Source of the DNA: JBGSMF01 sp964651475
GTDB taxonomy: Bacteria; Chloroflexota; Anaerolineae; Fen-1058
Direction of reading: 5' to 3'
Length of the DNA: 64,000 nt
NCBI GenBank assembly: GCA_964651475.1
Contig: CAZYXV010000021.1
Location: forward strand, 13,630-77,629
In this document: in pieces, positions 10,301-19,494 of the stretch
Layout: each line of letters opens with the position of its first letter
Numbering within the stretch: position 1 is the stretch's first letter
The notes under the pieces: generated by a model
Databases searched by the model: none
The model's input: the letters and a program-made list of their open reading frames with translations, nothing else
What the model was told of the DNA's origin: nothing
Made by a program: the position numbers and the translations under genes

Positions 10301-13300
10301 CCCCCGGCGGGACCGAGTTGGGCGGCGTGGTGAGTTGGGACATTGGCTCGCTGCCGCCTGGCCAGGAAGAGGCGCGCCCCCTGATCGTCCAGGTTGGTGC
10401 GCTCACGCAGAGCACGCCTATCTCGAACGTGGCTTACGTGAACAGCGACCAGGCCGCCGTATCCAGCGCCCCGCTGGTGATCATGGCTTTGCCGCTGTTG
10501 GACGCCGTGGTGCACAAGAGCGCCATCCCCGCCCCCGGCGCCCCGGTTACGGTAGGCGAGCGCATCTCGTATACAATCACCTTCGCTAACAACGGCCCGG
10601 CTATACCGGGCCGGGCCGTGCTGGAAGACAAGCTGCCCGGCGGAACGGAATACAACTGGGACGCCGTCGCCTCGCAGGCCGAATCTCTTTATTTTGATAG
10701 CGGAACGAGGACACTCTTTCTCGAAGTATACGACGTGAATGAGGTCATCACACTCACCTTTAGTGTGCTGGTCCAAGGGCGGCCTACCACCGCTCCTGAT
10801 ATTGTCAACCGCGCCGAGCTGCGCGCGGACGAGCGATTTGGCCTCGTCAGTTCACCGCCAGTAACGCACACTATCTCAGGGGTGCCCCTGACGGTCAACG
10901 CGATCTTTGACGACGACGACGGCGCATGTTCGTCTTCCCACTGCACGCTGCGCGAGGCCATCAACGCCGCCAACGCAACACCCGGCCCAGATACTATTAC
11001 ATTTGACTTGCCCGTTATGTACTTGTATGGCAATACGTGGTGGACTATTCAGCCCTACAATCCTTTACCTGCCCTGGTGGATCATGGCACATTCATTGAC
11101 GGCTTGAGCCAATCCGCGATCACAAACACCAATCCTTTGGGGCCAGAAATCAAGTTAGATGGAAGCAGCATTTCCGGCGACGGCTTGACGATTCAGGGCA
11201 ACCACAGCACCGTGCGCGGCCTGGTGTTCAACCAGTTCAATGGGCACGGCATTGCCATTCGGGGCGGGATGACGAATACCATCGTCTCTAATTACGTCGG
11301 CATGGATCCTACTGGCGCGTGGAGTTTGGGCAATACCCAAAGCGGCGTCTCGATTGAAAATGCCGCCCATAATACCATCCAAGGCAATCTGATCTCCGGC
11401 AACGGGTGGGAAGGGGTGCACATCATGGGGGCGCAGGCGCTAAGCAACACATTGGTCGGCAACAAGATTGGCGTCAACCTTACGGGCACAATGCCCTTTG
11501 GCAATCAACTGGCCGGCGTCTTGATCACCGGCGCTTCGTACAACGTCATCACGGGCAACCTTGTTTCGGGCAATCAGCTGGAAGGGATTCGCATTGAAGG
11601 AACGGATAGTCATCACAATGTTGTAGTGGGCAACCGAATCGGCGCTGACGCCACGGGCGCCGCGGCGTTGGGGAACGGCCACGATGGCGTGGCGATTGCT
11701 TTTGCTCACAATAATACAATCGGCGGCGGGCAGCCAGCCCAGGCCAACCTGATCAGCGGCAACGGGCACAATGGCGTCAGCCTGGATAACGCGCACCATA
11801 ACCTCGTGCTTTACAACCGGATCGGGACCAATCTCAACGGCGATGCGCCGATACCCAATGCGTGGTCGGGCATCTCGATGTATAACGGCTCGACCGGCAA
11901 CCAGATTGGCGCCCCCGACCGGGGCAACCTGGTGAGTGGCAACGGCCAGCACGGCGTCTACATCTCTGGCAGCGGCGCGACGAACAACCAACTGATCGGC
12001 AATCGCATCGGCACCGACTTGAACGGCGCGGCCATGCTCGGCAACGCCGGCAGCGGGATTGTGATGGACGGCGGCGCGCAGTACAACGTCATCGGCAGTT
12101 CTATGGCCGGCGAACGCAATCTGATCAGCGGCAACGGGCAGTACGGCGTCCACCTGAACGACAGCAGCACGATGAGCAATACCGTCGTCGGCAACCTCAT
12201 CGGCGTGGACGCCACAGGCCTGGCGGCGCTCGGCAACACGAGCGATGGAGTGAATATCGCCGGCGCACAATACGCGCTGGCCGAAGGTAATCTCATCGGC
12301 GGCAACGGCGGCTGCGGCATCGCCCTCGATGGGGCCGTGGCTACTGTTATAGCCCACAACTTGATTGGCGCCGCGTCGGACGGAACGCCGCTGGGCAACA
12401 ACAATGTGGGCGTCCTGGCTGTGAACGGCTCACTCGACAATCAAATCCTCTCTAACGCCATTTTCCACAACGTGTGGCACGGCGTGCAGGTGGACGGCGC
12501 GGCCAGCACAGGCAATCGCCTCTCAATGAATAGCATCTCGCTCAACGGCGGCGAGGGCATCACGCTGACCAACGGCGGCAACGCCAGCCTGCCCGCGCCC
12601 GTTTTGCTCTCGGTCAATCTATCCACCGGGCGCATCGCCGGCAGGACGTGCCCTCTGTGCCGGGTCGAGATTTTCACGAACACGGTGGCCGATGGCCAGG
12701 CGCGCTTTTACGCGGGCAGCCTCACCGCGGGGACCTTTGGCCACTTTGTCTTTACAACCACAGGAACCTTGCAGCATCCGACGGCCAGCGCCACAGACGG
12801 GCTGAATAACACCTCCGCGCTGGGGCGCTATGCTATCCAGCTGCCGGCGGCCGGTTTTATCAGCAACTCGCCTGTGCCCCTTGGCCAGCCCGTGGTGTTC
12901 ACCAACACGTCCAGCGGGGGAGGGTTATCATTTGCCTGGGGTTTTGGCGACGGCACAGGCGCTATGGATCCAAACCCGGTTCATCTGTACGCCGCCGTCG
13001 GCTCGTACACCGTCACGCTGCGCGCCAGCAACCCGGCCGGGGTAGATATAGTGCAAGGCATCGTACAAGTGGAAGGGCCAGACCTGCGCGACTCGATTCA
13101 ACTGGCCAGCCCGCCCGTCATCTTGCCTGGCCAGCAACTGACGTACACACTCGCAATGATCAACACGGGCGCGGCGTTTGCGCCGGACGTCATCGTCACC
13201 CAAAATCTGCCCATCAGCACGACATTCGTAGGAGCTTCAGTGGGCGGCGTCTACGACCCCGCAGCACATCAGGTTCAGTGGACTATTGGAGCGTTGGGAA

Positions 13301-13690
13301 TTGGGACGTTAGTTACCCGCCAAGCCATAGTGACCGTCCACAGCAGCGCCGCGCCGGGCACGCCGCTGATCAGCGAGGCGTGGATAAGCGACGAGGTCAA
13401 TCCGCCGCTGCGCCGCACAGCCGCCGCTCATGTGATTGCGCCGCCCGCAACCACGCCCATCACGGGCACCTTTGAGCCAAACGGCTATTGGCCGCTGGCC
13501 TATCCACTGAGCATTGGCATTTACCGCAGCTTTATCATCTCGCCCACCGACCTCGACTGGTACAAGGTTTATTTGCCAGACTATGGCACCCAACTCACCA
13601 TCACGCTCAGCGGCGCTGGCCCCGATGACACGCCGCTGCCGGCCGATTACGACCTGGTGGTATTCAGCCCGCCGAGATCAATCACGGCAA
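7333..13690 (+). CDS. Giant secreted beta-helix/DUF11/PKD protein, 5' part (broken by the assembly gap)
   Basis: The first ~2119 codons of a secreted protein with signal peptide at residues ~1-32 and a good GGAG Shine-Dalgarno. Domains in order: right-handed beta-helix 1 (~50-520) and 2 (~525-935) with many NN-I/V-I repeats; two DUF11 modules (~938-1060, ~1054-1180); a CSLREA-type motif (CTLREAINAAN, ~1185-1230); a third beta-helix (~1230-1760, repeated NLISGNG and GN-IG motifs); a PKD domain (~1840-1920, WGFGDGTGAMDPNPVHLYA); another DUF11; and the start of a PPC-like domain (~2042 on). It is in frame until the N-gap. The other side continues as the C25 peptidase part and almost certainly belongs to the same gene. 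Likely a surface adhesin, carbohydrate-binding protein or exoenzyme. Confidence 0.85.
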
Positions 13691-13790
13691 NNNNNNNNNN
13701 NNNNNNNNNNNNNNNNNNNNNNNNNNNNNNNNNNNNNNNNNNNNNNNNNNNNNNNNNNNNNNNNNNNNNNNNNNNNNNNNNNNNNNNNNN
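13691..13790. other. 100-N assembly gap
   Basis: Exactly 100 Ns, a conventional placeholder for a gap of unknown size. It falls inside the large secreted-protein gene and directly abuts an 18-bp tandem repeat, so a collapsed or unresolved repeat is the likely cause. The apparent frame change across it has no biological meaning. Confidence 0.98.
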
Positions 13791-16483
13791 CGCCCAACCT
13801 GTACGACACGCCCAACCTGTACGACACGCCCAACCTGTACGACACGCCCAACCTGTACGACACTGGAGAAGCAATGAACGCCGGGAACATTATGATGGTC
13901 TCTTTGCAGCAAGGCGACACCCCCGAACAGGCCGCCATCCGCGCGCTGCGCGGGCCGGGCTTTTATTACCTCGCCATTCTGGGCAGCAACGGGGCTTTTG
14001 ATCCCGACACGCCTTACCAGATGACGCTGGACGTCGCGCCGCCAGCCCCCTCCGACGATTGCCAGCGCGACCTGGCGCCTGCCTCGGGCGCATTCTCGGC
14101 GCCGTTCACGGCCACCAACGTCATTACCACATTGATCGTCACCCATTTCGATCGGTGGGAGCAGTTTTACGGATTCGACGCCGCGCAGCAAGTGCACAGC
14201 AAAACAGTAGAGCTGGCCCAGGCCGTGGGCGGGCTGGTGATGCCGGTGGAAAGCAGCGCCGACGCGGCGGCGGCTTTTGCCGCGTGGGATATTAACACGT
14301 GCAGCGCGAGGACGGCGAACGACGCGGCGTTTGCCATCAAGGGCGTCATCTTTGACGCGCTGAGGAATCACCCGACCATTCGCTACATCGTCATCGTCGG
14401 CGACGATAACATTGTGCCGTTTTACCGGCTGATAGACACGACCTCGGTGGCCAACGAGGCCACCTACGACCCGCACGCCAGCGGCGAATCGCCCACCGGC
14501 AACGCGCTGCGCCAGGGCTTTATTCTCACGCAAGACTATTACGCCGCGATGCACGGCGAGTTGGGGCTGGGCCGGCTGACGTTCATTCCAGACTATGCCA
14601 TTGGCCGCCTGGTTGAATCGCCCGAAGAGGTGAGCGCTGCCATAGACGCTTTCTTGTCCGCGCCCGCCATCAACGCCACGCACGCGCTGGTGGCCGGCTA
14701 TGATTTCTTGAGCGACATGTCCCAATCCATCAGCGCCACGTGGAGCGTCACGCAAGGCGTGCCGGTAGACGCGCTGATCAACGATACGTGGACGGCCAAC
14801 GACTTGCGCGGCTATCTGTTTGGCCCGGCCGCGCCGTACTCGCTAAGTTCGATCAACGCGCACTTTAATCAGCGTTCAGCCGCGCCGGCCGTGGTCACAG
14901 ACACGGTTGACCTGTTCCGCAGTTTCGAGATTCCCGCCAGCGGGCTGGATTTTACCGGCGCGTTTGTGCAAACGGTCGGCTGTCACAGCGGGTTGAACGT
15001 GCCAGACGCCGACGCCGAATCCGACCCAACGTCGAGCTACCCCGATTGGGGTCTGGATTTTGCGCAAACCTGGCAGGGGCAAGGCGCGGCTTACCTGGCC
15101 AATACTGGCTACGGTTACGGCACAGACGAGGGACTGGCCTTTTCCGAACAACTGCACGCCTTTTTCGTTCAAGAACTGGCAGACGCGCCGCTCGGCTCGG
15201 CGCTGGCGCTGGCCAAGCAGCGCTATCGCAACAGCGCCGGCGGCAGCGGCTATGGCGACTATGACATCAAGGTATTGGCAGAAGCCACACTGTACGGGCT
15301 GCCCATGCAGCGCGTGAACCAGCCGGCGTCCGCAATGCAGGTGGGGCTGCGCAATGCGCCAGGCCAGGTGACGGCGGCGGCCGCCGTCAGCGCCATGTGG
15401 GTACAAACACACACCTTCACACTCGCGCCGCAAGCTGTTGACACACCCATCGGACGTTATTATCACATCGCTGGCGAAGCCGCCGCGCCGGCCGGGCGGC
15501 CCACTCAACCGCGCACCGGGCGCGTGCTGTCTGCGCCTGCCGCCTGCACCGACTGCCTGGCGCACGGCGTGCTCTTTGTAGGCGGCGCGTACAGCCTCGA
15601 AAGCGACTTTGACCCCGTCATCGCCCGGCCGGTCAGCGAAACGGCCCTGGCCGAACCGGCCTATCCATTCGCAGCGTGGTATCCCAGCACGTTGGGCGCA
15701 GTCAATCGCCTCGTTCTGGGCAGCGCCCTTTCCGAGCGATTGGTAGTCTATGCCGGGCAATTCTACAGCAGCGCGCAAGTCGAACGCCTCTATACTGATC
15801 AGACCTACCAGGTGCTATGGTCCGACTCGGACGATTTGGCGCCGCCCCAAATCTTTACCAGCACAGTGACGCCGGCCCCGGGCGGCAGGTGGATCTTGCG
15901 CGCGCGCGTGCAAGATGGTCGTTCTGGGGTGAACCGCGTTGTTGTGGCGTATACTGAAGGCGATGGTACGTGGAACCCGGTCAGCCTGTCGCGCATCGGC
16001 AATACTGACACGTGGGCTGGGCAGATAACGGCCAGCAGCCGCCGCATCGAGGTCGTTTTCCAGGCGGCGGATAATGCCGGTAACGTCTCTAGCGCCGCCG
16101 ATAAAGGAGCCATGTACTTTACGGGCATCCTCGTTTTTCCAACTGCCCAAGAGCAAACAGGCGCGCCGGGGCAAACCATTACGTATACCGTGCACGTCAC
16201 AAACGTCAGTAGTATCAGCCATACGTACAGCGTGACCATTGCTGGCAACCAGTGGCCCGCGCTGGCGCCGCTCTCGATTGGCCCGCTGGATGACGGCGCA
16301 AGCACAAGTATGCAGGTGAACGTCCAGATTCCGGCCGGCGCTCCCGATGGCGCTATAGACACGGCCACCCTCATTATATCCACTCAAGAACAAGCGCCAA
16401 AATCCAACCACGTCACCCTGACCACTCACGCTCGAAGGACGTCAAGACAGGTCTATATGCCCATCGTTCTGAAAAATTATTAA
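13791..16483 (+). CDS. Giant secreted protein, 3' part: PNLYDT repeat, C25-like peptidase domain and YMPIVLKN tail
   Basis: 896 codons follow the gap. Four PNLYDT units lead into the end of a PPC-like domain. Next is a gingipain/C25-type caspase-fold region: VITTLIVTHF at its start, RYIVIVGDDNIVPFYR, a candidate catalytic His in SINAHFNQ, a candidate nucleophile Cys in VGCHSGLN, and ANTGYGYGTDEG after it. A C-terminal Ig/NEW3-like domain (PGQTITYTVHVTNVSS) ends in RQVYMPIVLKNY, matching the tail of the 25.3 kb protein. In-frame joining to the 5' part is inferred. C25 assignment rests on motifs only. The protein was probably exported by the Sec pathway and may be retained at the surface. Confidence 0.8.
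13793..13864 (+). repeat. 18-bp tandem repeat, four units visible (PNLYDT)
   Basis: The unit CCCAACCTGTACGACACG is present four times (the last ends ACT), starting two bases after the N-gap. It encodes PNLYDT. The true copy number is unknown because the gap begins where the array is cut. Confidence 0.95.
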
Positions 16484-16496
16484 CGACCATTTTCCA

Positions 16497-16548
16497 CCTT
16501 CCCGGAAGCTGATCCTTCGCTTTGCTCAGGGCGAGGCTTCCGGGAAGG
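16497..16548. repeat. Intergenic 13-bp-stem hairpin
   Basis: CCTTCCCGGAAGC (16497-16509) pairs perfectly with GCTTCCGGGAAGG (16536-16548). The loop contains CCTTCGCTTTGCTCAGG, a member of a dispersed short repeat family. It lies between the giant secreted protein and the redoxin gene. It lacks a T-tract, so it may be a repeat element rather than an intrinsic terminator. Confidence 0.7.
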
Positions 16549-16582
16549 CAAATGGCACATCGAACAACTTGAGGAAATCGAA

Positions 16583-17062
16583 ATGAATGCAGAACCTGAA
16601 CTTCCCCTGGCGCCGGATTTTACCCTGACCGATACCAGGAACAGGCCGGTGAGCCTTTCCGATTACCGCGGGCGCAAGCACGTGGTACTGGTCTTTAATC
16701 GGGGCTTTGTCTGACCTTTTTGCCAGCGGCACATGGCGCAGTTGCGCCAAGATTATCCAGATTTTGTAGAACGCGACGCGGAAATTCTCGTCATCGGGCC
16801 AGATGGCCCGCGCGCCTTTCAACGAACGTGGGAAAAAGAAGCCTTTCCCTTTGTGGGACTGGCCGACCCCAAGCACACCGTAGCGGACATGTATCATCAA
16901 AAAGTCGAGCTGTTCAAACTGGGGCGTATGCCGGCGCTCGTGGTGGTAGATAAGGGCGGGCGGATTTGTTACAGCCATTACGGCAACTCGATGAGCGACA
17001 TTCCATCCAACGACGAACTGCTATTTTTCCTGGACGCGCTGAACGAGCAAAACATCGCATAG
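16583..17062 (+). CDS. Peroxiredoxin-like selenoprotein with a UxxC active site (TGA at codon 44 read as Sec)
   Basis: Starting at ATG 16583 (GAGGA Shine-Dalgarno, 7-nt spacing) the reading frame is MNAEPELPLAPDFTLTD..., then NRGFV-TGA-PFCQRHMAQLRQDY, and it stays open to TAG at 17060-17062. With the TGA (16712-16714) read through, the product is 159 aa with a thioredoxin-fold AhpC/TSA-like pattern: LAPDFTL at the N-terminus, the active-site motif at 44-47, and LGRMPALVVVDKGG further on. Homologues normally have RGFWCPFCR at this position, so the TGA sits exactly on the first Cys of CPFC, the classic Cys-to-Sec replacement. Alternatives are a TGC-to-TGA sequencing error or a pseudogene. Against decay, the rest is uninterrupted and a SECIS-like hairpin follows. 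Expected role: thiol-dependent peroxide or disulfide reduction. An annotation starting at the internal ATG (16733) would miss the active site. Confidence 0.82.
16734..16749 (+). promoter_or_regulatory. Candidate bacterial SECIS apical hairpin
   Basis: TGGCGC (16734-16739) pairs with GCGCCA (16744-16749) around the 4-nt loop AGTT. The loop begins 25 nt after the in-frame TGA, within the spacing usual for bacterial SECIS elements. It has a G in its first two positions and a GU, like the minimal fdhF-type loop. It is inside the coding region of the redoxin, as bacterial SECIS elements are. Identified by eye; no folding energy was calculated. Confidence 0.55.
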
Positions 17063-17075
17063 CTTGGCAAACACA

Positions 17076-18149
17076 ATGACATCGGGTAACACCTGGCAGC
17101 CTGGGCGCGTGGCGCTCTTTGGCTCTGGCGAAACATCCCTCAGCGGCGGGCGCGTGTTCGAGGCGCTGGCGTGCAAGATACCGCCGCCCCTACAGGTGGC
17201 CGTGCTGGAAACGCCGGCGGGGTTCGAGCCAAACTCGGCCCAGGTGGCGGGGCGCGTGGCTGAATTTATAAGCCTGCGCTTGCAAAACTATCGCCCGCAC
17301 ATTGATCTCATCCCGGCGCGCAAAAAAGGAACGCTTTTCAGCCCGGACAATCCCGACATGGCCCGGCCTATCCTGCGCTCCAACCTGATTTTCCTGGGGC
17401 CAGGCAGCCCGACGTATGCAGTGCGCCAGTTGGAAGACAGCCTGGTCTGGCACGCGCTGCTCGCCCGCCATCGCCTGGGAGCTACCATCGTCATGGCCAG
17501 CGCCGCGACCATCGCCGCCAGCGCCAAAGCGCTGCCGGTGTACGAAATATACAAGGTGGGCGAGGACCCACACTGGCATTTCGGGCTGAATTTCTTTGAG
17601 CCTTACGGCCTCTCGCTGGTATTTATCCCCCATTGGAACAACAACGAGGGCGGCGTTGACCTGGACACTCGCCGCTGCTTTATGGGGCAGGAACGTTTTG
17701 AGCAACTGCTCACGTTCCTTCCGCTGCACCTGACGGTGATCGGCATTGACGAGCACACGGCGCTGATTTTCGATTTGGAGGCGGCAAGCTGCCAGGTCAT
17801 CGGCGTCGGCGGCGTCACTATCCTCAAAGGCAAAAATGAGCAGAAGCTTGGTTCAGGAGAAACTTGTCCGGTCCACGAGTTGGGGCCTTTTCAATTGCCC
17901 GCCTCACCGGCAGGTATCTTGCCGGCCACGTGGGAAGAAGCGTGGGTCATCCAGGAAGAAAACGCGCTGCAGCAACCCTCGGCCCAGGTGATGGCGCTGG
18001 TCGAGCGACGCCAGGCCGCTCGCGCCAGGCGCGATTGGGCCGCCGCAGACGAATTGCGCGAACAGGTAGAAGCCTTGGGATGGAGTATCAAGGATACCTC
18101 CCAGGGGCCGCTCCTCGAACCTCTCTCATCTCCCCAAAAATTGGAATAA
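17076..18149 (+). CDS. S51/PepE-clan amidotransferase-like protein fused to a CysRS-like C-terminal tail
   Basis: 357 aa from ATG 17076; an in-frame TTG at 17064, 1 bp after the previous stop, is an alternative start. Residues ~10-250 resemble the peptidase S51/cyanophycinase type-1 glutamine-amidotransferase-like fold: VALFGSGETS near the N-terminus and a nucleophile elbow ASAAT (Ser about residue 142). Residues ~306-350 (LVERRQAARARRDWAAADEL, then REQVEALGW and KDTSQG) match the C-terminal segment of cysteinyl-tRNA synthetase, which follows the anticodon-binding domain. The HIGH and KMSKS parts of CysRS are absent, so it cannot be a synthetase. The substrate is unknown; the tail may bind tRNA or be a protein-interaction module. 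It is probably co-transcribed with the redoxin. Its 3' end overlaps the convergent gene by 24 bp. Confidence 0.7.
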   Translation: MTSGNTWQPGRVALFGSGETSLSGGRVFEALACKIPPPLQVAVLETPAGFEPNSAQVAGRVAEFISLRLQNYRPHIDLIPARKKGTLFSPDNPDMARPILRSNLIFLGPGSPTYAVRQLEDSLVWHALLARHRLGATIVMASAATIAASAKALPVYEIYKVGEDPHWHFGLNFFEPYGLSLVFIPHWNNNEGGVDLDTRRCFMGQERFEQLLTFLPLHLTVIGIDEHTALIFDLEAASCQVIGVGGVTILKGKNEQKLGSGETCPVHELGPFQLPASPAGILPATWEEAWVIQEENALQQPSAQVMALVERRQAARARRDWAAADELREQVEALGWSIKDTSQGPLLEPLSSPQKLE

Positions 18150-19160
18150 AGACTCTTTGGCTTGATCGAGGTTCGGCAGCACGGGCGACTGCCTGAGCCT
18201 GAACCCCACTTCTTTAGCCACTGGCTCTAGCAGTTGCGCCATCATTCCAGGGCGCACTCTGACTTCTTGCGGCACAAACCCCAGGCGGGCCAATTGGCGC
18301 ACGGCGGTCGCCGGAATCTGGCCCCACATGGCTTCCAGAGAAGGCGTGGGCAGCATCATTTCGTGGCCGAGAACCATGCCGCTATGCGCATCTACCAGCA
18401 GCAAGTTGTATGGGAACACGGGGCGTTGGCCCTTATTTTCCTGGATGGGCGACGGCAGCATAAAGAAATCTAGTTCTATGGCGGCTTGGCGCTTGGTAAG
18501 CCGTTTGAGCTTTTTGAGCGCGTCCATATCCATGACGAGCGAGATGGGCACAGGTTCCGGCGGCATCACTTCCATCACTTGATCTTCCCACACTAGGCCG
18601 CCCTCTTGCTGGCACGGCACGCGCACCAGGTAACTGACGTTATTGGGCGCGTCCAGCAGCGACGAGTCTTGTTTGAGCCGCTGCGTCACGTCTAGCGTCT
18701 GCTCCAACACGTGCGTCAAAAAGCGCACCTGGTCCGCATTCAGGAACCACGGGAAAAAGCCCTGGCGATAATCGCGAAACAAGGGCCAGGCATTCGCGCC
18801 TCGAAATTTAAGTCCCAATTGTTTGATAACGGCGCGATCCTCGTCTTGCAGCATGCCGCGATCTTCGAAAGACGCCTGAAGTTGAGCGATTTCGAGCACG
18901 CGCTCCGGCCGCGCAGAAGGCCCGCTTCTGACCATGTCCAAGAAATCGTACAATTCCTTTGGGCCAAGATAAACGGCGATAGCATAATGCTCGCCCAGCA
19001 TGCCCATCACGCTGACAAATCCAAGTTCGCTCGTTTGGGGGCTTTGCACGCCAAACACCTGGTCTTCGGTCATCCACTTCCAGGGCGCAATCTCTTTGAT
19101 GCGGAGGGCGGCCTCGTACAGCGCGCGCCACTCGTCAAGTTGAGGCGAGTTGTCAGTCAT
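18126..19160 (-). CDS. Uncharacterised protein resembling DUF7309/DUF6930 proteins
   Basis: 344 aa from ATG 19160, preferred over the ATG at 19184 because AAGGACA lies 8-9 nt upstream. The N-terminal half has the pattern LYEAALRIKEIAPWKWM...FGVQSPQTSELGFVSVMG...AVYLG, which I associate with DUF7309. The C-terminal half (PVFPYNLLLVDAHSGMVLG...) resembles DUF6930. There are no transmembrane helices, no signal peptide and no obvious catalytic motif. It is convergent with the amidotransferase-like gene and divergent from the pan leader. Function unknown. Confidence 0.75.
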   Translation of the reverse strand: MTDNSPQLDEWRALYEAALRIKEIAPWKWMTEDQVFGVQSPQTSELGFVSVMGMLGEHYAIAVYLGPKELYDFLDMVRSGPSARPERVLEIAQLQASFEDRGMLQDEDRAVIKQLGLKFRGANAWPLFRDYRQGFFPWFLNADQVRFLTHVLEQTLDVTQRLKQDSSLLDAPNNVSYLVRVPCQQEGGLVWEDQVMEVMPPEPVPISLVMDMDALKKLKRLTKRQAAIELDFFMLPSPIQENKGQRPVFPYNLLLVDAHSGMVLGHEMMLPTPSLEAMWGQIPATAVRQLARLGFVPQEVRVRPGMMAQLLEPVAKEVGFRLRQSPVLPNLDQAKESLFQFLGR

Positions 19161-19218
19161 CGTAAATGTCCTTTCGTCTGCCAATGCGTCGGGTCCATTA
19201 TATCAGAGTTTGGCCAAG

Positions 19219-19247
19219 TTGCGCATAAATCCAAACAGGGTTATACT
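19219..19247 (+). promoter_or_regulatory. Candidate sigma70-type promoter of the pan leader
   Basis: TTGCGC (19219-19224), a 17-bp spacer, then TATACT (19242-19247, one mismatch to TATAAT). Transcription would start near 19254, producing about 170 nt of RNA before the terminator hairpin. The -35 box is weak. Confidence 0.35.
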
Positions 19248-19253
19248 AATCGC

Positions 19254-19422
19254 GCCCGCAACCGGCTTGCCGGTGTGGAGCGATGCACAAAACCAGAAAC
19301 CAGGTTTGCAGGAAAAACCTGGTTTCTCTCCAGGCACCGCTTGGATCGCACAGCGACCGAGACGGCCATAGCAGCGCAATTCGATCCGCGCCTCCTGGCC
19401 GTATGCCAGGAGGCGTTTTTTC
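19254..19422 (+). ncRNA. Candidate structured leader or small RNA upstream of panB
   Basis: Between the candidate promoter and the T-tract lie three hairpins: ACCGG-CTTG-CCGGT (19261-19274), a 13-bp stem at 19295-19327 (AGAAACCAGGTTT with AAACCTGGTTTCT), and the terminator stem at 19390-19416. It may be an attenuator leader for panB, a free small RNA, or repeat elements plus an incidental terminator. No known riboswitch or T-box consensus was recognised. This RNA occupies most of the 334-bp gene-free interval. Confidence 0.3.
19390..19422 (+). terminator. Intrinsic terminator 72 bp upstream of panB
   Basis: CGCCTCCTGGC (19390-19400), loop CGTAT, GCCAGGAGGCG (19406-19416), then six Ts. It is a perfect 11-bp GC-rich stem with a T-tract on the plus strand. 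No plus-strand protein gene ends just upstream, so it must end a leader or small RNA or act conditionally on the pan operon. Confidence 0.8.
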
Positions 19423-19494
19423 GTCATAAGCGATACGCAACACGCCATACATTCGGTGCGCGCAACCCATTATAGAAACAAGAAAGGTGAAAAC

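Noticed and set aside
13514..13690. Second-frame start of the 3' part before the N-gap
   Set aside because: This extension is only an artefact of translating across 100 Ns; sequence before the gap is clearly coding in the first frame.
13793..13864. CRISPR-like array
   Set aside because: The units are directly contiguous and coding, with no spacers. The same holds for the hexanucleotide array at 57878-57925.
16733..17062. Redoxin gene starting at the internal ATG 16733
   Set aside because: It lacks the N-terminal half of the thioredoxin fold and the active-site position. The longer frame with TGA has the better Shine-Dalgarno and full family pattern.
19254..19422. T-box riboswitch upstream of panB
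   Set aside because: CAGGCACCGC superficially resembles a T-box core, but the GGUGG half and a specifier loop are not visible.
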